From NCBI GenBank assembly GCA_965178125.1, contig OZ237741.1:1-64000 (forward strand): DNA of 64,000 nucleotides. Direction: 5' to 3'. This DNA is from Bilabrum cf. latius (taxonomy: Eukaryota > Bigyra: Bicosoecida > Bigyra > Bicosoecida). A program made the position numbers and the translations under genes. A model generated the notes under the pieces. That model worked only from the letters and a program-made list of their open reading frames with translations, did no database searches and was not told the origin of the DNA. Of the stretch, positions 45,069 to 56,400 are shown piece by piece (positions within the stretch are counted from its first letter, which is position 1; each line of letters opens with the position of its first letter).

Positions 45069-48000
45069 TCAGTAGTACGTGTTGCGGGCCAGCCATCCGT
45101 ACTCCTGCACAATCTGCTTGTTGCGGACCATCTGCTTGGTAGTGGCGCGCATGATGTACTTGCGGATCTCATCGTACAGGAAGATGATGAGGCTGAAGGG
45201 GACCGCAGGCACCCAGTGCAGGGCGCGCAGAGGGCGAGTACCGAGGCCCTGGCCGATACCGGGCACGTAGCATAGAAGGGCCGCCAGCAGCGTCTCGAAG
45301 ATGATGCCAAAGTTCATGGCCGAGTTGATCATGCCCTGGTGGTAGATGCTGAGCCACCTGGTCTTGCAGATGAGCAGATCGGCCCACTGCACGACGACGA
45401 TGGACACGAAAAAGGCGCACTGCGCGTGGTGCAGGGCCTCCTTCTGGCTCATGCGGGAGGCCACGTCCACCGTGATGCTGCCATCGGCCAGGCGGCACAC
45501 GCCGGTGAGGGCGTCGCAGTTCCCTGCCGTAGGCTGGTTGAAGGAGGCGAACCCGAACACGTCCTTGGTGCCCAGACTGGCGCGCAAGATGTCCAGCGCG
45601 TCCTTAGAGCCACGGGCCTCGTTGTTGAAGGGATCGGCGTTAGGGGTGATGGTGAACCAGCCGGGGAGCTGGTTGCCGAAGAAGATGATGGGGGTGGGGT
45701 CACTGCCCGAGCCGGGCACGTCGCCCTGGAAGCCCTCCCTCTGGTCCCACGCCAGCCAGTCGTCGTTCCAGAACGGAGACACGAAGGCCTGGTAGGGCGT
45801 GTAGGGGATGTAGCCAGCATCAGCCAGGGCCTGGGTGGACTCGCGGGTCATGACGAACTGGTCTCCGGTGGCCTCGCCGTAGGTGGAGGGGTCCTCGATG
45901 TCCCAGCCGCTGCTCGGGTCCCGGTCGATGCGCAGGTTCTTGGCGGGGAAGGTGCACGTGTCCACGAAGCCGTTCAGACCGGCGTCCCACAGAGTGTAGC
46001 CGGCCTGGATCGCGGCAAAGTTGTCCTGAGACCCGTCAAAGGTAGCACCAGTGGTGTCGCGCATGCGGCCTCCGGTCACGCGGCACCAGAGGGTCTGCTT
46101 GCCCCAGTTGTCGAAGGCGCCCAGCCCGGGGAGGATCTCCGGCGGATACCCGTAGTCGTTGAGCACAACCACCCAGGTGAAGAACCCGGCCGTGGCCTGG
46201 ACCACACCGATCTGCAGGTAGGCGAAACTGATGAGCTTCTTGGTCACCAGGCGATCCACGTCCGAGTCACGGGCGGGGCGGCGCATGATGTCTGCCTCCT
46301 TGTTCTCCCAGGCCATCGAGATGGCGGGCACCATGTCCGTGCCCAGGTCGATGCACAGGATGAGCACGGTGGACAGGGGCAGCGGGGTCTGCACGGTGAT
46401 GAAGATCAGGAAGGGGGTAATCTCGGGGATGTTGGACGACAGCGTGTAGGCGATCGACTTCTTGAGGTTGTCGAAGATGAGCCGGCCGCTCTCCACGCCG
46501 CGCACGATGGACGCGAAGTTGTCGTCGATCAGGATCATGTCAGCGGCGCCCTTGGTCACCTCGGTGCCGGCGATGCCCATGGCCACTCCGATGTTGGCGG
46601 TCTTGAGGGCGGGGGCGTCGTTCACACCGTCGCCGGTCACGGCCACAACCTCGTTCTCGTCGTTCTGGAAGCGCTCCACGATCTGCAGCTTCTGGTCGGG
46701 ACTGGTACGGGCAAACACGATCTCGTCGTGGTCGAAGATGTAGTCCCACTTGGAGTCGGGCGTGTCGGCCTCGAAGCTCCAGCCGGGCACGGCAATGGCG
46801 CGGGTCTCGCCCACCTCGACGAGCTCGTCGTAGTCGTTGGGCTGCTCGACGCAGGGGTCGTACGACACCTGCTCTACGTTGCCATCCGCGTCCTTGCGCT
46901 CGAGGGTCTGCTTCATGTCGCCGATGCGGAAAGTGCTGCTCGAGAAGATGTTGACCATCCTGGCGATGGCGGCGGCGGTCTTGGGGTGGTCGCCGGTGAC
47001 CATCACCACGCGGATGCCGGCGGACTGGCACTGCAGCACGGCGTCGGGCACGGCGGGGCGCGGGGGGTCGATCAGCGCGGTGATGCCGATGAAGACGAGC
47101 TTCTTGGTTACCAGCTTGTTGTGTCCCTCGATCTGCTTCTTGGCCATCTCGTACTTGGCAACGTCGTCCTCAGAGGCATCTCCGGCGGGGGCATCAGGGG
47201 CCTCGAGCGACTCGTCGATGGCCTACTCGCCCATGGGGAAGTTGCGCACGGTGGGGGAGAACATGCTCGGCACGGCAGCCTTGCCCTTGGTGCTTCCCTT
47301 GTCGTCCGAGCCGGACTGCGCGGCGGCGTTGCCCTGGGCCACTGCATCGCCGGAGCCGCTGATGGAGGCGAACTCGTAGTCCACGCCGGCATCCTCGCAG
47401 TCCTGGCGGGTCATGTCGTACTTGGCGAATCCGAGGAGGCGGCGACCCTTGGCCATGAGCCCGTTGACGGTCACGCGGAGCTTCTTGCGCTCCTCCTCCG
47501 AGATGGGCACCACTTGTCCGTCCTTGACCATGTGGCTGCAGCGCTCCACAATCTTTTCCTGGGCGCCCTTCATGTACACCGTGTAGGGAGTGTCCTCCCC
47601 GTCCGAGCCGGGCTTGCCGCGGGTGTTCTGCACCACCACGACGTGGTACTTGTTCTTGGACTTGAAAGGGATCTCGGCCACCTTGGCGGCCTTCTCGGCC
47701 CTGGTCCGGGCGATCTTGTCCTCGTTGAAGAGGGAGCAGATGTCGCCCGCGTCCGTGGGCATGCGGGCGCGGTACAGGTCGTCGTGCGTGTAGAGCGCCA
47801 TCTTGATCATGGCCGTCTCGGAGGCGTCGCCCTCCACGTCCCACAGGATCTCGGGCACGGCGCCCTCGGCGGCCACCTGGTAGAAGGGGTTCCGGGCCAC
47901 CGTGGTCCCCTCGATGAGCTCCAAAGAGCCCGACTTAAACACGGCCGCCGTGTTCATGGTAAGCGCGTCCCGGAAGAAGGGCCACGTGGCGTCGGCGGGG

Positions 48001-49919
48001 TTGAATGCGTTGATCTTGGCGTCCTTGGACTCGACGAAGGGAGAGCGGTACAGCTCGTTGTTCATCACGATCTCGGCGATGGTCATACGGTTCTGCGTGA
48101 GCGTGCCCGTCTTGTCGGAGCAGATGCACGTGGTGGACCCCAGGGTCTCCACGCCCTCCATGTTCTTGACCAGCACGTTCTTCTCCGCCATGGCCTGCGA
48201 GGTCAGGGCCAGCGCCACCGTCACAGTGGCCAGCAGTCCCTCGGGCACGTTTGCCACGATGATGCCGATCATGAACACGAGGTTGCTGATGATGTCGGTG
48301 CCCAGCGCGGCCCCGATGATGAAGAAGGTCACGCCCAGGAAGATGGCCACGGCCGACACGATGCTGATGAAGTGGTGGATCTCCTTGTTGATGGGGGTCT
48401 GCTTGTCGTCCGTCTGCTGGGTCAGCAGCGCGATCTTGCCGATGAAGGTGTCGTCGCCCGTGTAGAGCACCACGCCCACGGCGTCGCCCTCGGCCACGTC
48501 GGTCCCGAAGAAGGCCATGTTGATGGCCTCCTTGGCATCATCGCGCTTCTCCTGCTCGGCCTTGCGAGTGAGCGTATCCGACTCGCCCGTCAGGGGGGCG
48601 TTGTTCACCTTGAAGTCGTTGGTCCACAGCAGGCGCACGTCGGCGGGCACCTTGTCACCGGTCCGCAGGTAGATCACGTCACCGCGGATCAGGAACCGCG
48701 TATCGAACTTGGGCTCCGTGGGCACGTTGGGCTTGCCGTCCCTCTCGATCTGAGAGGAAGCCACCCCGTCCGCGACCTCCCTGGTGGTCCAGGGGGCCCT
48801 GTCGGTGGCCACGCGCACCTCGTTGGCCATGAGCTTGGAGAACTGGGCCATCAGGTTGGCCGACTGGGCGTTCTGGGAGAACGAGAAGATGCCCGTCACG
48901 AGCACCACCACGGCCAGCACGATACCCAGGTACAGCTGCGAGGGAACGAGTCGAGTGGGAAGAGAGCGCAACGGTTGAGGATGTTGACCAGACACGAGCA
49001 CCAATCCGTGGATCATGGATACGATCTTACGTTGTCGTAATCTTGACGAAGACCAAATCCAATGAAGCACAGCAGCGAGCCGCCCCAGAGCAGCAGCGCG
49101 AAGAAGCCTGTCAGCTCCTTGATGAAGGCCCACACCCAGTGCTCCTCGCCTACCTGAGACAACTGGTTCAAGTGTGCCTCATCGAATTCGTAAGTGGCAG
49201 CCTTCCGCTACTTCCACGAAACAACTACGCGGTCAGTCATGTCCCCCTTCTTGTCCATCTGTGAAACTTGGCAAGGTGGCAGGCTCAAATTCACGAAGTC
49301 TCCGCGTAGCAAGCGAACGGACACGGCGATAGGCCTTGTCCACGGAGATACATTGGCACATTGCTGTTCCAAATCACTGAGGTGCAGAACATGATACTAT
49401 ATGCGCATGAATACCACAGGCGCTGCTCTGTAGAGTGCTCACCTGGAACGAATAGTTGGGGATCCCGGTGCCGTACTCCGTTTGGCCAACGGTTTTGTCC
49501 TGATCACGGAAATCCCTCTTCAGGACTTCTTCCAGCTCCTAGTATGTGAGTTTATGCTCCTGTGATGGAAGGCGAGCGCATTGAAATGGCAAGGCAGGTG
49601 CGAGGGCAACAACGGAAATGACGTCGCGAGGCGCCTACTGCAAAATCGCCTCACCATCGTGTCATACTTGACCTTTGACAGCCTCTCCTTCTCAGCATCC
49701 GCAGAGTCATCTGCAGGTAGAAGGATTATGGGGCGTTCATAGCAGTAGTACGGCGATACATGCACCCCAGAGCTTGCAGCGATACGGGCGCGTGCGCGAC
49801 TATATAACGACCTCACCCTCGCTGGCATTCTGGGCAGATCTGCGCGCTTCACGGCGCAAATTCCTTGTAAGCCGGGGGTCTCGCTTGGCGAGAACGGCCT
49901 CATCCTCAGTAGAGGACAT
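45069..49919 (-). CDS. Na+/K+-ATPase-type P-type ATPase alpha subunit
   Basis: Five exons: 49817-49919, 49655-49710, 49443-49538, 49031-49258, 45069-48935; introns of 106, 116, 184 and 95 nt, all GT-AG. The product is 1,449 residues with TGA stop. This is a P2C plasma-membrane cation pump. Motifs in order: M4 VANVPEGLL, phosphorylation loop CSDKTGTLT, hinge VTGDHP, GDGVNDAPAL, and C-terminus NTYY, like the ETYY end of animal Na+/K+-ATPases. TAG at 49208 is before M1, and TAG at 47223 lies between the nucleotide-binding domain and the hinge, splitting an otherwise continuous pump; both must be sense. A segment of about 225 residues between M7 and M8 (Cys-containing, Gly/Asp-rich) is far longer than in animals, and faces outside. 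N-terminal extension of about 160 residues is acidic/basic. Confidence 0.92.
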
Positions 49920-50086
49920 CTTCACGGGCAACGAGCACCCGATCACTGGGGCTCCTGGCGCTCGTCAACTCTTATTTATAAATTAACGCAACTTAAGTTT
50001 GTAAAGTGCGTATTCAAAATACAGACTGGCTGGCTGCGGATGCGAACTGCTACGATTGGTTCTGTAGGTAGAATTCTTGTACAAAC
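49920..50086. promoter_or_regulatory. Putative bidirectional promoter, AT-rich
   Basis: 167 bp separate the divergent start codons of the P-type ATPase and the gamma-carbonic-anhydrase-like gene. The interval has a TTATTTATAAATTA stretch at about 49972-49985, an AT-rich island in otherwise GC-rich DNA. Inferred from arrangement. Confidence 0.4.
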
Positions 50087-51546
50087 ATGCAGGTCAATTT
50101 GCTAAGACCGCTAGGTAGAATAGCTCGAACGCTTGGGCTCGCAATTCATAGGGCAGGGCTCGCTTTGCAAGGATCTGAAGGGTATGCGGAGCGATGTGAG
50201 TGCTATGCGTCAATTACAGTTCCCAGGGATGCGATTAGTTTGTCCTCAGTGGTAATTTTTAGCAAAAACCTCGTAAAATATTGTACTTTGCGCAGTGGTC
50301 CCGTCTACGCGCGTTGTGACGCACGGGGGTAAGTCCCTGGAGACAGGCTACACGGCGTATGTAGCCCGAAGCGCCGCAGTCATCGGGGATGTCACTCTCA
50401 AAGAGGGAGCTACTGTTTGGTATGGCACCACAGTTAGGGGAGATCGGTCCAGCGTCGTAGTAGGCACTGGCTCTTCGGTGTTGGATGGGGTTAGCGTTTC
50501 GACGACAGCCGGCAAGGTTGTGATTGGAGACTCTGTTACAATCGGTAAGACGAGCACAATCCTACGAATTTCTCCTTCAGCATTCGGATTTCTAAGCTCT
50601 TTGCATCGCGTGTGCCCCCTTACCTCACCACTGCACCGCAGCCCCGGGTTCCCACCTGGACTCTTGCGTGATTGAGGATGGCGCTATGGTGGGCATGGGG
50701 GCCAGAGTGCTCGCGGGGGCAGTCGTTGGAAAGGATTCGTACATTGATGCCGGGGCAGTGGTGGGCCCCGGAGAGGTGGTGCCCGGAGGCTCCTTGTGGA
50801 CGGGCAACCCAGCCAAGGAGCTGCGCAAGCTGACGGTGGACGAGATGTCCTTCCTGCGGAACCAGGCCGCCGTATATGCCGAGCTGGCCGTGGAGCACAT
50901 GAAGGAGGAGAGCAAGGGGGCGGACGACGTCCTGGAGGACGAGCTGGTGGTCGAGTTCAAGCGCAGGGCGGGCATGCCCTTGTCGAGGCCCCTAGAGGAC
51001 GAGACGGACGAGTACAAGGCTGCCCTCGAGTACAAGGGCATGATGCAGATGCCCAAGGACACTGGGCTGTTCAGGGAGGTCGAGTACGACGACGACGGCA
51101 TGCGGGCCCAGCTGCAGGCGGAGGCCATTGCCGCGGACCAAGACGAGGAGCAGTTCTTCGACCACGCCATGCGCTTCCAGAAGGTCGCCGCTCTGTTTGA
51201 GACATTGGCACGCATCCCTGGAGACAGGGCTGGGGAGAGGGAGGCCTACATCGGCGAGCTGGATGCCAGGGACGAGGTGGCGGCTGCGTACGCGCAGGAT
51301 GTGCTGCGTCGGTGCCTCGAGGCGGAGGGCGACGAGGCCAAGCAGGTGGCCATGGAGCGGGAACTGGCCATGTTGGACCCGAGAAAGGCCACCAAGCACA
51401 GCTTTAGCGCATCTGAGGAAAGAGTAGCGCTTGCGGCACACGCCAAAGATGCTGGCATGCTGGCGGAGGGCGAGGGGGCCGCCAGCGCTTCGCAAATCCC
51501 AGCCTCAAGCAGCAGCGGAGCTGCTGCTGAGGTGACGAGGCAGTGA
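50087..51546 (+). CDS. Gamma-carbonic-anhydrase-like protein, catalytic His lost
   Basis: Exons 50087-50195, 50296-50544 and 50642-51546 (introns 100 and 97 nt; donors GTGAGT and GTAAGA). The product is 420 residues with TGA stop. Gamma-CAs are left-handed beta-helix trimers of mitochondrial complex I. Seen: N-terminal helix RIARTLGLAIHRAGLALQG, then hexapeptide strands AAVIGDVTLKEGATVWYG, RGDRSS, VVIGDSVTIG, GAMVGMGARVLAGAVVGK and the conserved WTGNPAKELRKLT end. The usual zinc histidines are missing: the VH after the NIQDG-type turn is VSVSTT, and GHxAVLHG is GAPGSHLDS with only one His. It is therefore a CAL-type structural subunit, not an enzyme. A C-terminal extension of about 190 residues, charged and helical, is unusual. 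No TAG codons. Confidence 0.85.
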
Positions 51547-51925
51547 CGTCGATTTCCACTCTATGCCACATAAACCGTAAATGTCTGCCTTCTAGACTGG
51601 GTACTACTGGTAGCCGTTGCGACCATCCTGTGCTAGAGTTCCGTCGTGGCGTCTGGCAGAGTACCAAACGAGGACGAGTGCCCAGCAGTGTACTGCCAGT
51701 TCATCTCTTGATAAAGACTAGTAGTTTACTAATCCCCTCTTGTAAGTCAAAATTCAGCCGACCTGCCACCGGCAGCTCTAGATATAGAGGATTTGTGAAA
51801 TCCGGTCGTTCTGCGCTGACAACATGCTCCATTTCCCTGAAAATCAGCGAAAACACTCAAGTACGGATTAGCGCAAGACCTTTGAAAGCTTTCGTAGACA
51901 CGGGTATTTGTTGGTAGCTGTGGAA
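51547..51925. other. Intergenic, no gene seen
   Basis: About 380 bp of lower GC between tandem genes. It should hold the 3' UTR of the gamma-CA-like gene and the promoter of the WW gene. No frame or RNA recognised. Confidence 0.45.
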
Positions 51926-53041
51926 ATGCAAGGGGATGGGCCCCAAGGGAATGATGATTAGGGCGATGTAGTCATGGAGGAAGAAATGGACAGGGAGTAT
52001 GAGCCTACGCAGCAAGAAATCAAAGAGTATGCAAAATTTTTAGGAATGGACCCGGAAAGCGATGAGGACAAGGAATTGCTGTGGATCGCGAAGCAGGGAC
52101 TAAAAGCACCACTTCCTCCCGATTGGAAGCCGGTGAAGTGCAAGGACACAGGAGATTTTTACTACTTCAACTTCAAAACAGGGGAGAGCACGTGGGATCA
52201 CCCGGTGGATGAATACTTTAGGTCGCTGTTCAAAGAGCACAAGAGCAAGGGTGGCCAGAACGGCGGGAAGGCGGAAGGTGCGGGTAGTGCTCGGGCAGGC
52301 GCGGAGGCGGCAGGTGCAGGTGCAGGTGCAGGCGCGGAGGCGGCAGGTGCAGGTGCAGGTGCAGGCGCGGAGGCGGCAGGTGCAGGTGCAGGTGCAGGTG
52401 CAGGAGCAGGTGCAGGTGCAGGTGCAGGTGCAGGTGCAGGTGCAGGTGCAGGTGCAGGCGCGGAGGCGGCAGGTGCAGGTGCAGGTGCAGGCGCGGAGGC
52501 GGCAGGTGCAGGTGCAGGTGCAGGCGCGGAGGCGGCAGGTGCAGGTGCAGGTGCAGGTGCAGGTGCAGGTGCAGGTGCAGGTGCAGGTGCAGGTGCAGGT
52601 GCAGGTGCAGGTGCAGGTGCAGGTGCAGGTGCAGGTGCAGGTGCAGGTGCAGGTGCAGGTGCAGGTGCAGGTGCAGGTGCAGGTGCAGGTGCAGGTGCAG
52701 GTGCAGGTGCAGGTGCAGGTGCAGGTGCAGGTGCAGGTGCAGGTGCAGGTGCAGGTGCAGGCGCGAAGGCGGCAGGTGCAGGTGCAGGTGCAGGCACAGG
52801 CGCGGAGGCGGCAGGTGCAGGCGTAGGCGTAGGTGCAGGTGCAGGTGCAGGTGCAGGTGCAGGTGCAGGTGCATCTAGACGTGGATCGGGTGGATGTGAG
52901 GCAGATTCAGGCTAGGGTAGCCGAGGCGGTGGGGATGGAGATGCAGCTGGTGTCTCGGGCGGGGGGCTACACAGGACTGACACAGCAGCCACCGCTAATG
53001 GGATGGATGCTGATGACATTGGCTGGGCCATGCTAGTGTGA
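51926..53041 (+). CDS. Short CEP164-like WW-domain protein with Gly/Ala repeat tail
   Basis: Intronless, 371 residues, ATG 51926 to TGA 53039; TAG at 51959 and 52913 read as Gln. ATG 51974 is an alternative start, but the upstream one lets GDVVMEEEMD line up with the CEP164-type N-terminus of the next gene. Residues 17-105 carry the CEP164 N-terminal module: EPTQQEIKEYAKFLGMDP, ELLWIAKQGLKAPLPPDWKP, then a WW domain (YYFNFKTGESTWDHP). From about residue 115 a GCAGGT hexanucleotide expansion encodes roughly 190 Gly/Ala residues with interspersed GAEAAGA. The neighbour has an intron between GLK and APLP; this copy lacks it, so it may be a retrocopy or an intron-loss paralogue. Confidence 0.75.
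52305..52872 (+). repeat. (GCAGGT)n coding microsatellite
   Basis: A hexanucleotide array, the longest uninterrupted block about 52537-52760, interrupted by GCGCGGAGGCG variants. It lies in frame inside the short WW gene and codes for Gly-Ala. Length is probably polymorphic, and its assembly should be treated with caution. Confidence 0.93.
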
Positions 53042-53457
53042 TGCCATGGTCCTTCACGAGTGCAGTTATTGTGTGCTCATCTGGCAGGCATTTGAGCCTC
53101 CTAGGTCATGAAAAAACGCGGGACGTGCACCCCAACTGGGTCGTATCGCATCTCTCGAACCGTGTACAAGATAGTGTGATGTGCTCGATGCGCTCCGGAA
53201 TGGGTCGCGTAGGGCCACTGGCCTATGTTGCCCTGTACATGAGACGTGGGCCGAAACTGAACCGTAGAGGCGCTGCCGCCGAGAGTATCTACAGGTCTTG
53301 TCTAATGCTGATAAGAAGCACGCATGTTTGCTGGCATCTGGGCCAACGCTGGCCAGTCGCCGGCGGGTATCCCTCGAACGGACCATGATGACGAGTGGCC
53401 CTTGCCGTTGATCAAAGTGAAGCTATCCCCATCTAAACGAGAGTGATCTTGCCCAAA
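53042..53457. other. Intergenic between the two WW genes
   Basis: 416 bp with no convincing frame or RNA. It separates two tandem CEP164-type genes, so it contains the 3' flank of the first and promoter of the second. Confidence 0.45.
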
Positions 53458-56400
53458 ATGGCGGAAGTTGACGGATAGGTTGTTTTAGAGGAAGAAATTG
53501 ATCCTGATTATGAGCCGACGGCTGACGAAGTAAGAGATTACGCCGAATGGCTTGGCATGGACCCAGACGAAGACAAAGAGTTGCTTTGGATTGCTCGGGA
53601 GGGCCTGAAGGTGAGCACTGCGAGATAGAAATTCAAGATTTTATTATAAGACTTAACACATAGTGACTTCCACGATGATGCACTATCGTATCGCAGGCCC
53701 CACTTCCCGACGACTGGAAACCGTGCAAAAATAGCAATACTGACGAAATTTACTACTATAACTTTAGAACCGGGGAGAGTGAATGGGATCATCCATGTGA
53801 CCAGTATTATAAGGCGCAGTACAAGAAGCACAAGGCGCAACTTGCTGCCAAGCAGAGTAGAAACAGTGATGGGCAGAAGCGAGAGCGCGAAGAAATGCGA
53901 GAAATTCTAAGCTCTCAGCGAATTAGAAAGGCGCCCGAGCCTGTGCGCACAACCGATAGTGAAACCGCTGGCAAGAAATCGTCGACACCGACTAGATCTC
54001 GTGCTAATTCTAAGGAGAGGGGCAGTAGGGCTCCGTTGGGCAGCATCAGCGAAAGCAGCAGCCCTGCGGCCCGAGGCTCCGGATCTACCCCTCTCGCCCC
54101 ACTCGGGTCACTGGGCGGGGGTTCGCTGTCCCGACACGGAGCATCCGGTGCGCTGCCTCCCCTGGGTGGAACCTCTGGTTCGAAGGCCAAGCCAGTGCTG
54201 GGCCAGCTGCCTCCAGTCAGCGCCAAGGGAGCATCCACTGGCAGGCAGATCGAGCAGGGCAGAGCCAAGGACAAGGACAGGGACAAGAGCAGGGACAGGG
54301 ACAGGGACAAAGATAGCGCTAGAGGGAAGGATGCCAGCTAGCACAAGAGGAGTCACAAGAGTGGACCTGTCGGCAAGCGAAGAGACAGAGACAGGCCGGG
54401 GAGTGACAGCGACACCGATGACAGCGGTGGAGGCTCGGGGCAGAGGGGTGGCGATGAGGCCGACGACGGGGTGCAGGCAGTGGTGGCACGCGCTCAAGCC
54501 ATGGACAGAAGGGAGCAGGGGCCCACTAGAGATGAAAGCGAACGGAAGCAAGCAGTCCTGTCCCAGGAGCTCCAAGCTAAGCTGGAGGGGATGCGGCGGG
54601 AGTGGGCGGAGAGGGAGGTCGAGGAGGAAAGTACGGCAAGGAGGAGACTGGAGGAGCTGCGGCTTGACCAGAGGAAAAAGCTAGCCGATGAGGAGGAAGA
54701 GGGGAGAAGGCGGCTGCATGAGGCGCGGGAGGATTGGGAGCACAAGGTGGACGAGGCGAAGGAGAAGGGGCGCGAGAAGCTTGACAAGGAGCTGTCGCTC
54801 GCCAGTGAACGGCTGGAAAAGGCAGCGGAGCAGTCGAGGGACCGCATGGACAAGATGCGGGCTGAGTGGGACGAGAGGGAGGAAAAGGCGAGAGAAGCAG
54901 CAAAGCGGCGCGCTGACGAGCAGCAGCACAAGGAAGAGGAGGCTAAACAGGCCGTGGAGCGGCTGGGCAAGGAGCAACGCGAGGCCGAGCAGAAATGCCG
55001 GTAGGCGAGCGAAGAGGCCAAGCGTTTCGAGAAGGAAGCGGCTGCGAGCGAGCAGAAATTGGAAGAGATCAGGGGCGTGGTGAAAGCTGCGCAGGTGGAG
55101 GCAGAGTAGGCCAAGGAGGAGGCAGAGCGGGCGCGGGAGGAGGCTCGCATTGAGAGGGCCAATGCCGCCGCGCCCGCAGTAGAGCCTGCGGTTTCATCGA
55201 AGTTGCTGCAGCAGATTTCAGACTAGGCCGCCAAGATCGATGAGCAGGCGAAGCAGATCGACGAGCAGACCACCAAGATCGATGAGCAGGCGAAGCAGAT
55301 CGACGAGCAGACCACCAAGATCGATGAGCAGGCGAAGCAGATCGACGAGCAGACCACCAAGATCGATGAGCAGGCGAAGCAGATCGACGAGCAGACCACC
55401 AAGATCGATGAGTAGGCGAAGCAGATCGACGCGCATACCACCAAGATCGATGAGTAGGCGAAGCAGATCGATGAGCAGACCGCCACGATCGATAAGCATT
55501 GCAGCATCATTGATGCACTGCAGCGAGCAGCAGGCGAGCAGGACACCTCGGTGCATGAATTGTAGAGCCAACAGACTTCCATTAGTGCTGAGCACAAGGC
55601 TGCTGTGGACGAGGCTGATAGACTGCGCGACGAGGTGGCCGGGCTACGGGAGGAGCTGGCCCAAAAGGTGGCCCAAGAGGCTGCGGTGAGAGAGCTTACG
55701 GCCCGTGAGTCTACTCTGCAGACCAAGGAGCGGGAGGTGCAGGCCCGTGAGTCTACTCTGCAGACCAAGGAGCGGGAGGTGCAGGCCCGTGAGTCTACTC
55801 TGCAGACCAAGGAGCGGGAGGTGCAGGCCCGTGAGTCTACTCTGCAGACCAAGGAGCGGGAGGTGCAGGCCCGTGAGTCTACTCTGCAGACCAAGGAGCG
55901 GGAGGCGCAGGCCCGTGAGTCTACTCTGCAGACCAAGGAGCGGGAGGTGCAGGCCCGTGAGTCTACTCTGCAGACCAAGGAGCGGGAGGTGCAGGCCCGT
56001 GAGTCTACTCTGCAGACCAAGGAGCGGGAGGTGCAGGCCCGTGAGTCTACTCTGCAGACCAAGGAGCGGGAGGTGCAGGCCACCCCATCGCTTGCAAGCT
56101 CTGATGAAACGAACGAGCTGCGAGCCAAACTGGCTGCCACAGAGGCGAGGGCGGCTTCGGCATCTGCGAGGCTGTCCGAGGCGAATGCAGCTGCCGCCAA
56201 GGCGCAGTAGAGTCAGCAGCGCACCATTGACAGGCTTCAGTAGGACCTGGGTACCGCATCAGAGGCTCGCTCTAGGCTGAAGCAGCAGCTGGAGCAGGCC
56301 AGCCGTGAGGTGGAGGATCTGCAGCAGCGCGTGGACGCTGCCTCGGCTTAGACCGACTCTGCCACTAGCAGCGCAAGCCAGGACAAGGACCAGGGCCAGA

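Noticed and set aside
45339-49040. 1,233-codon plus-strand ORF opposite the ATPase
   Set aside because: It is the antisense shadow of a GC-rich conserved gene; His/Gly/Val/Leu-rich composition mirrors ATPase codons and has no domain.
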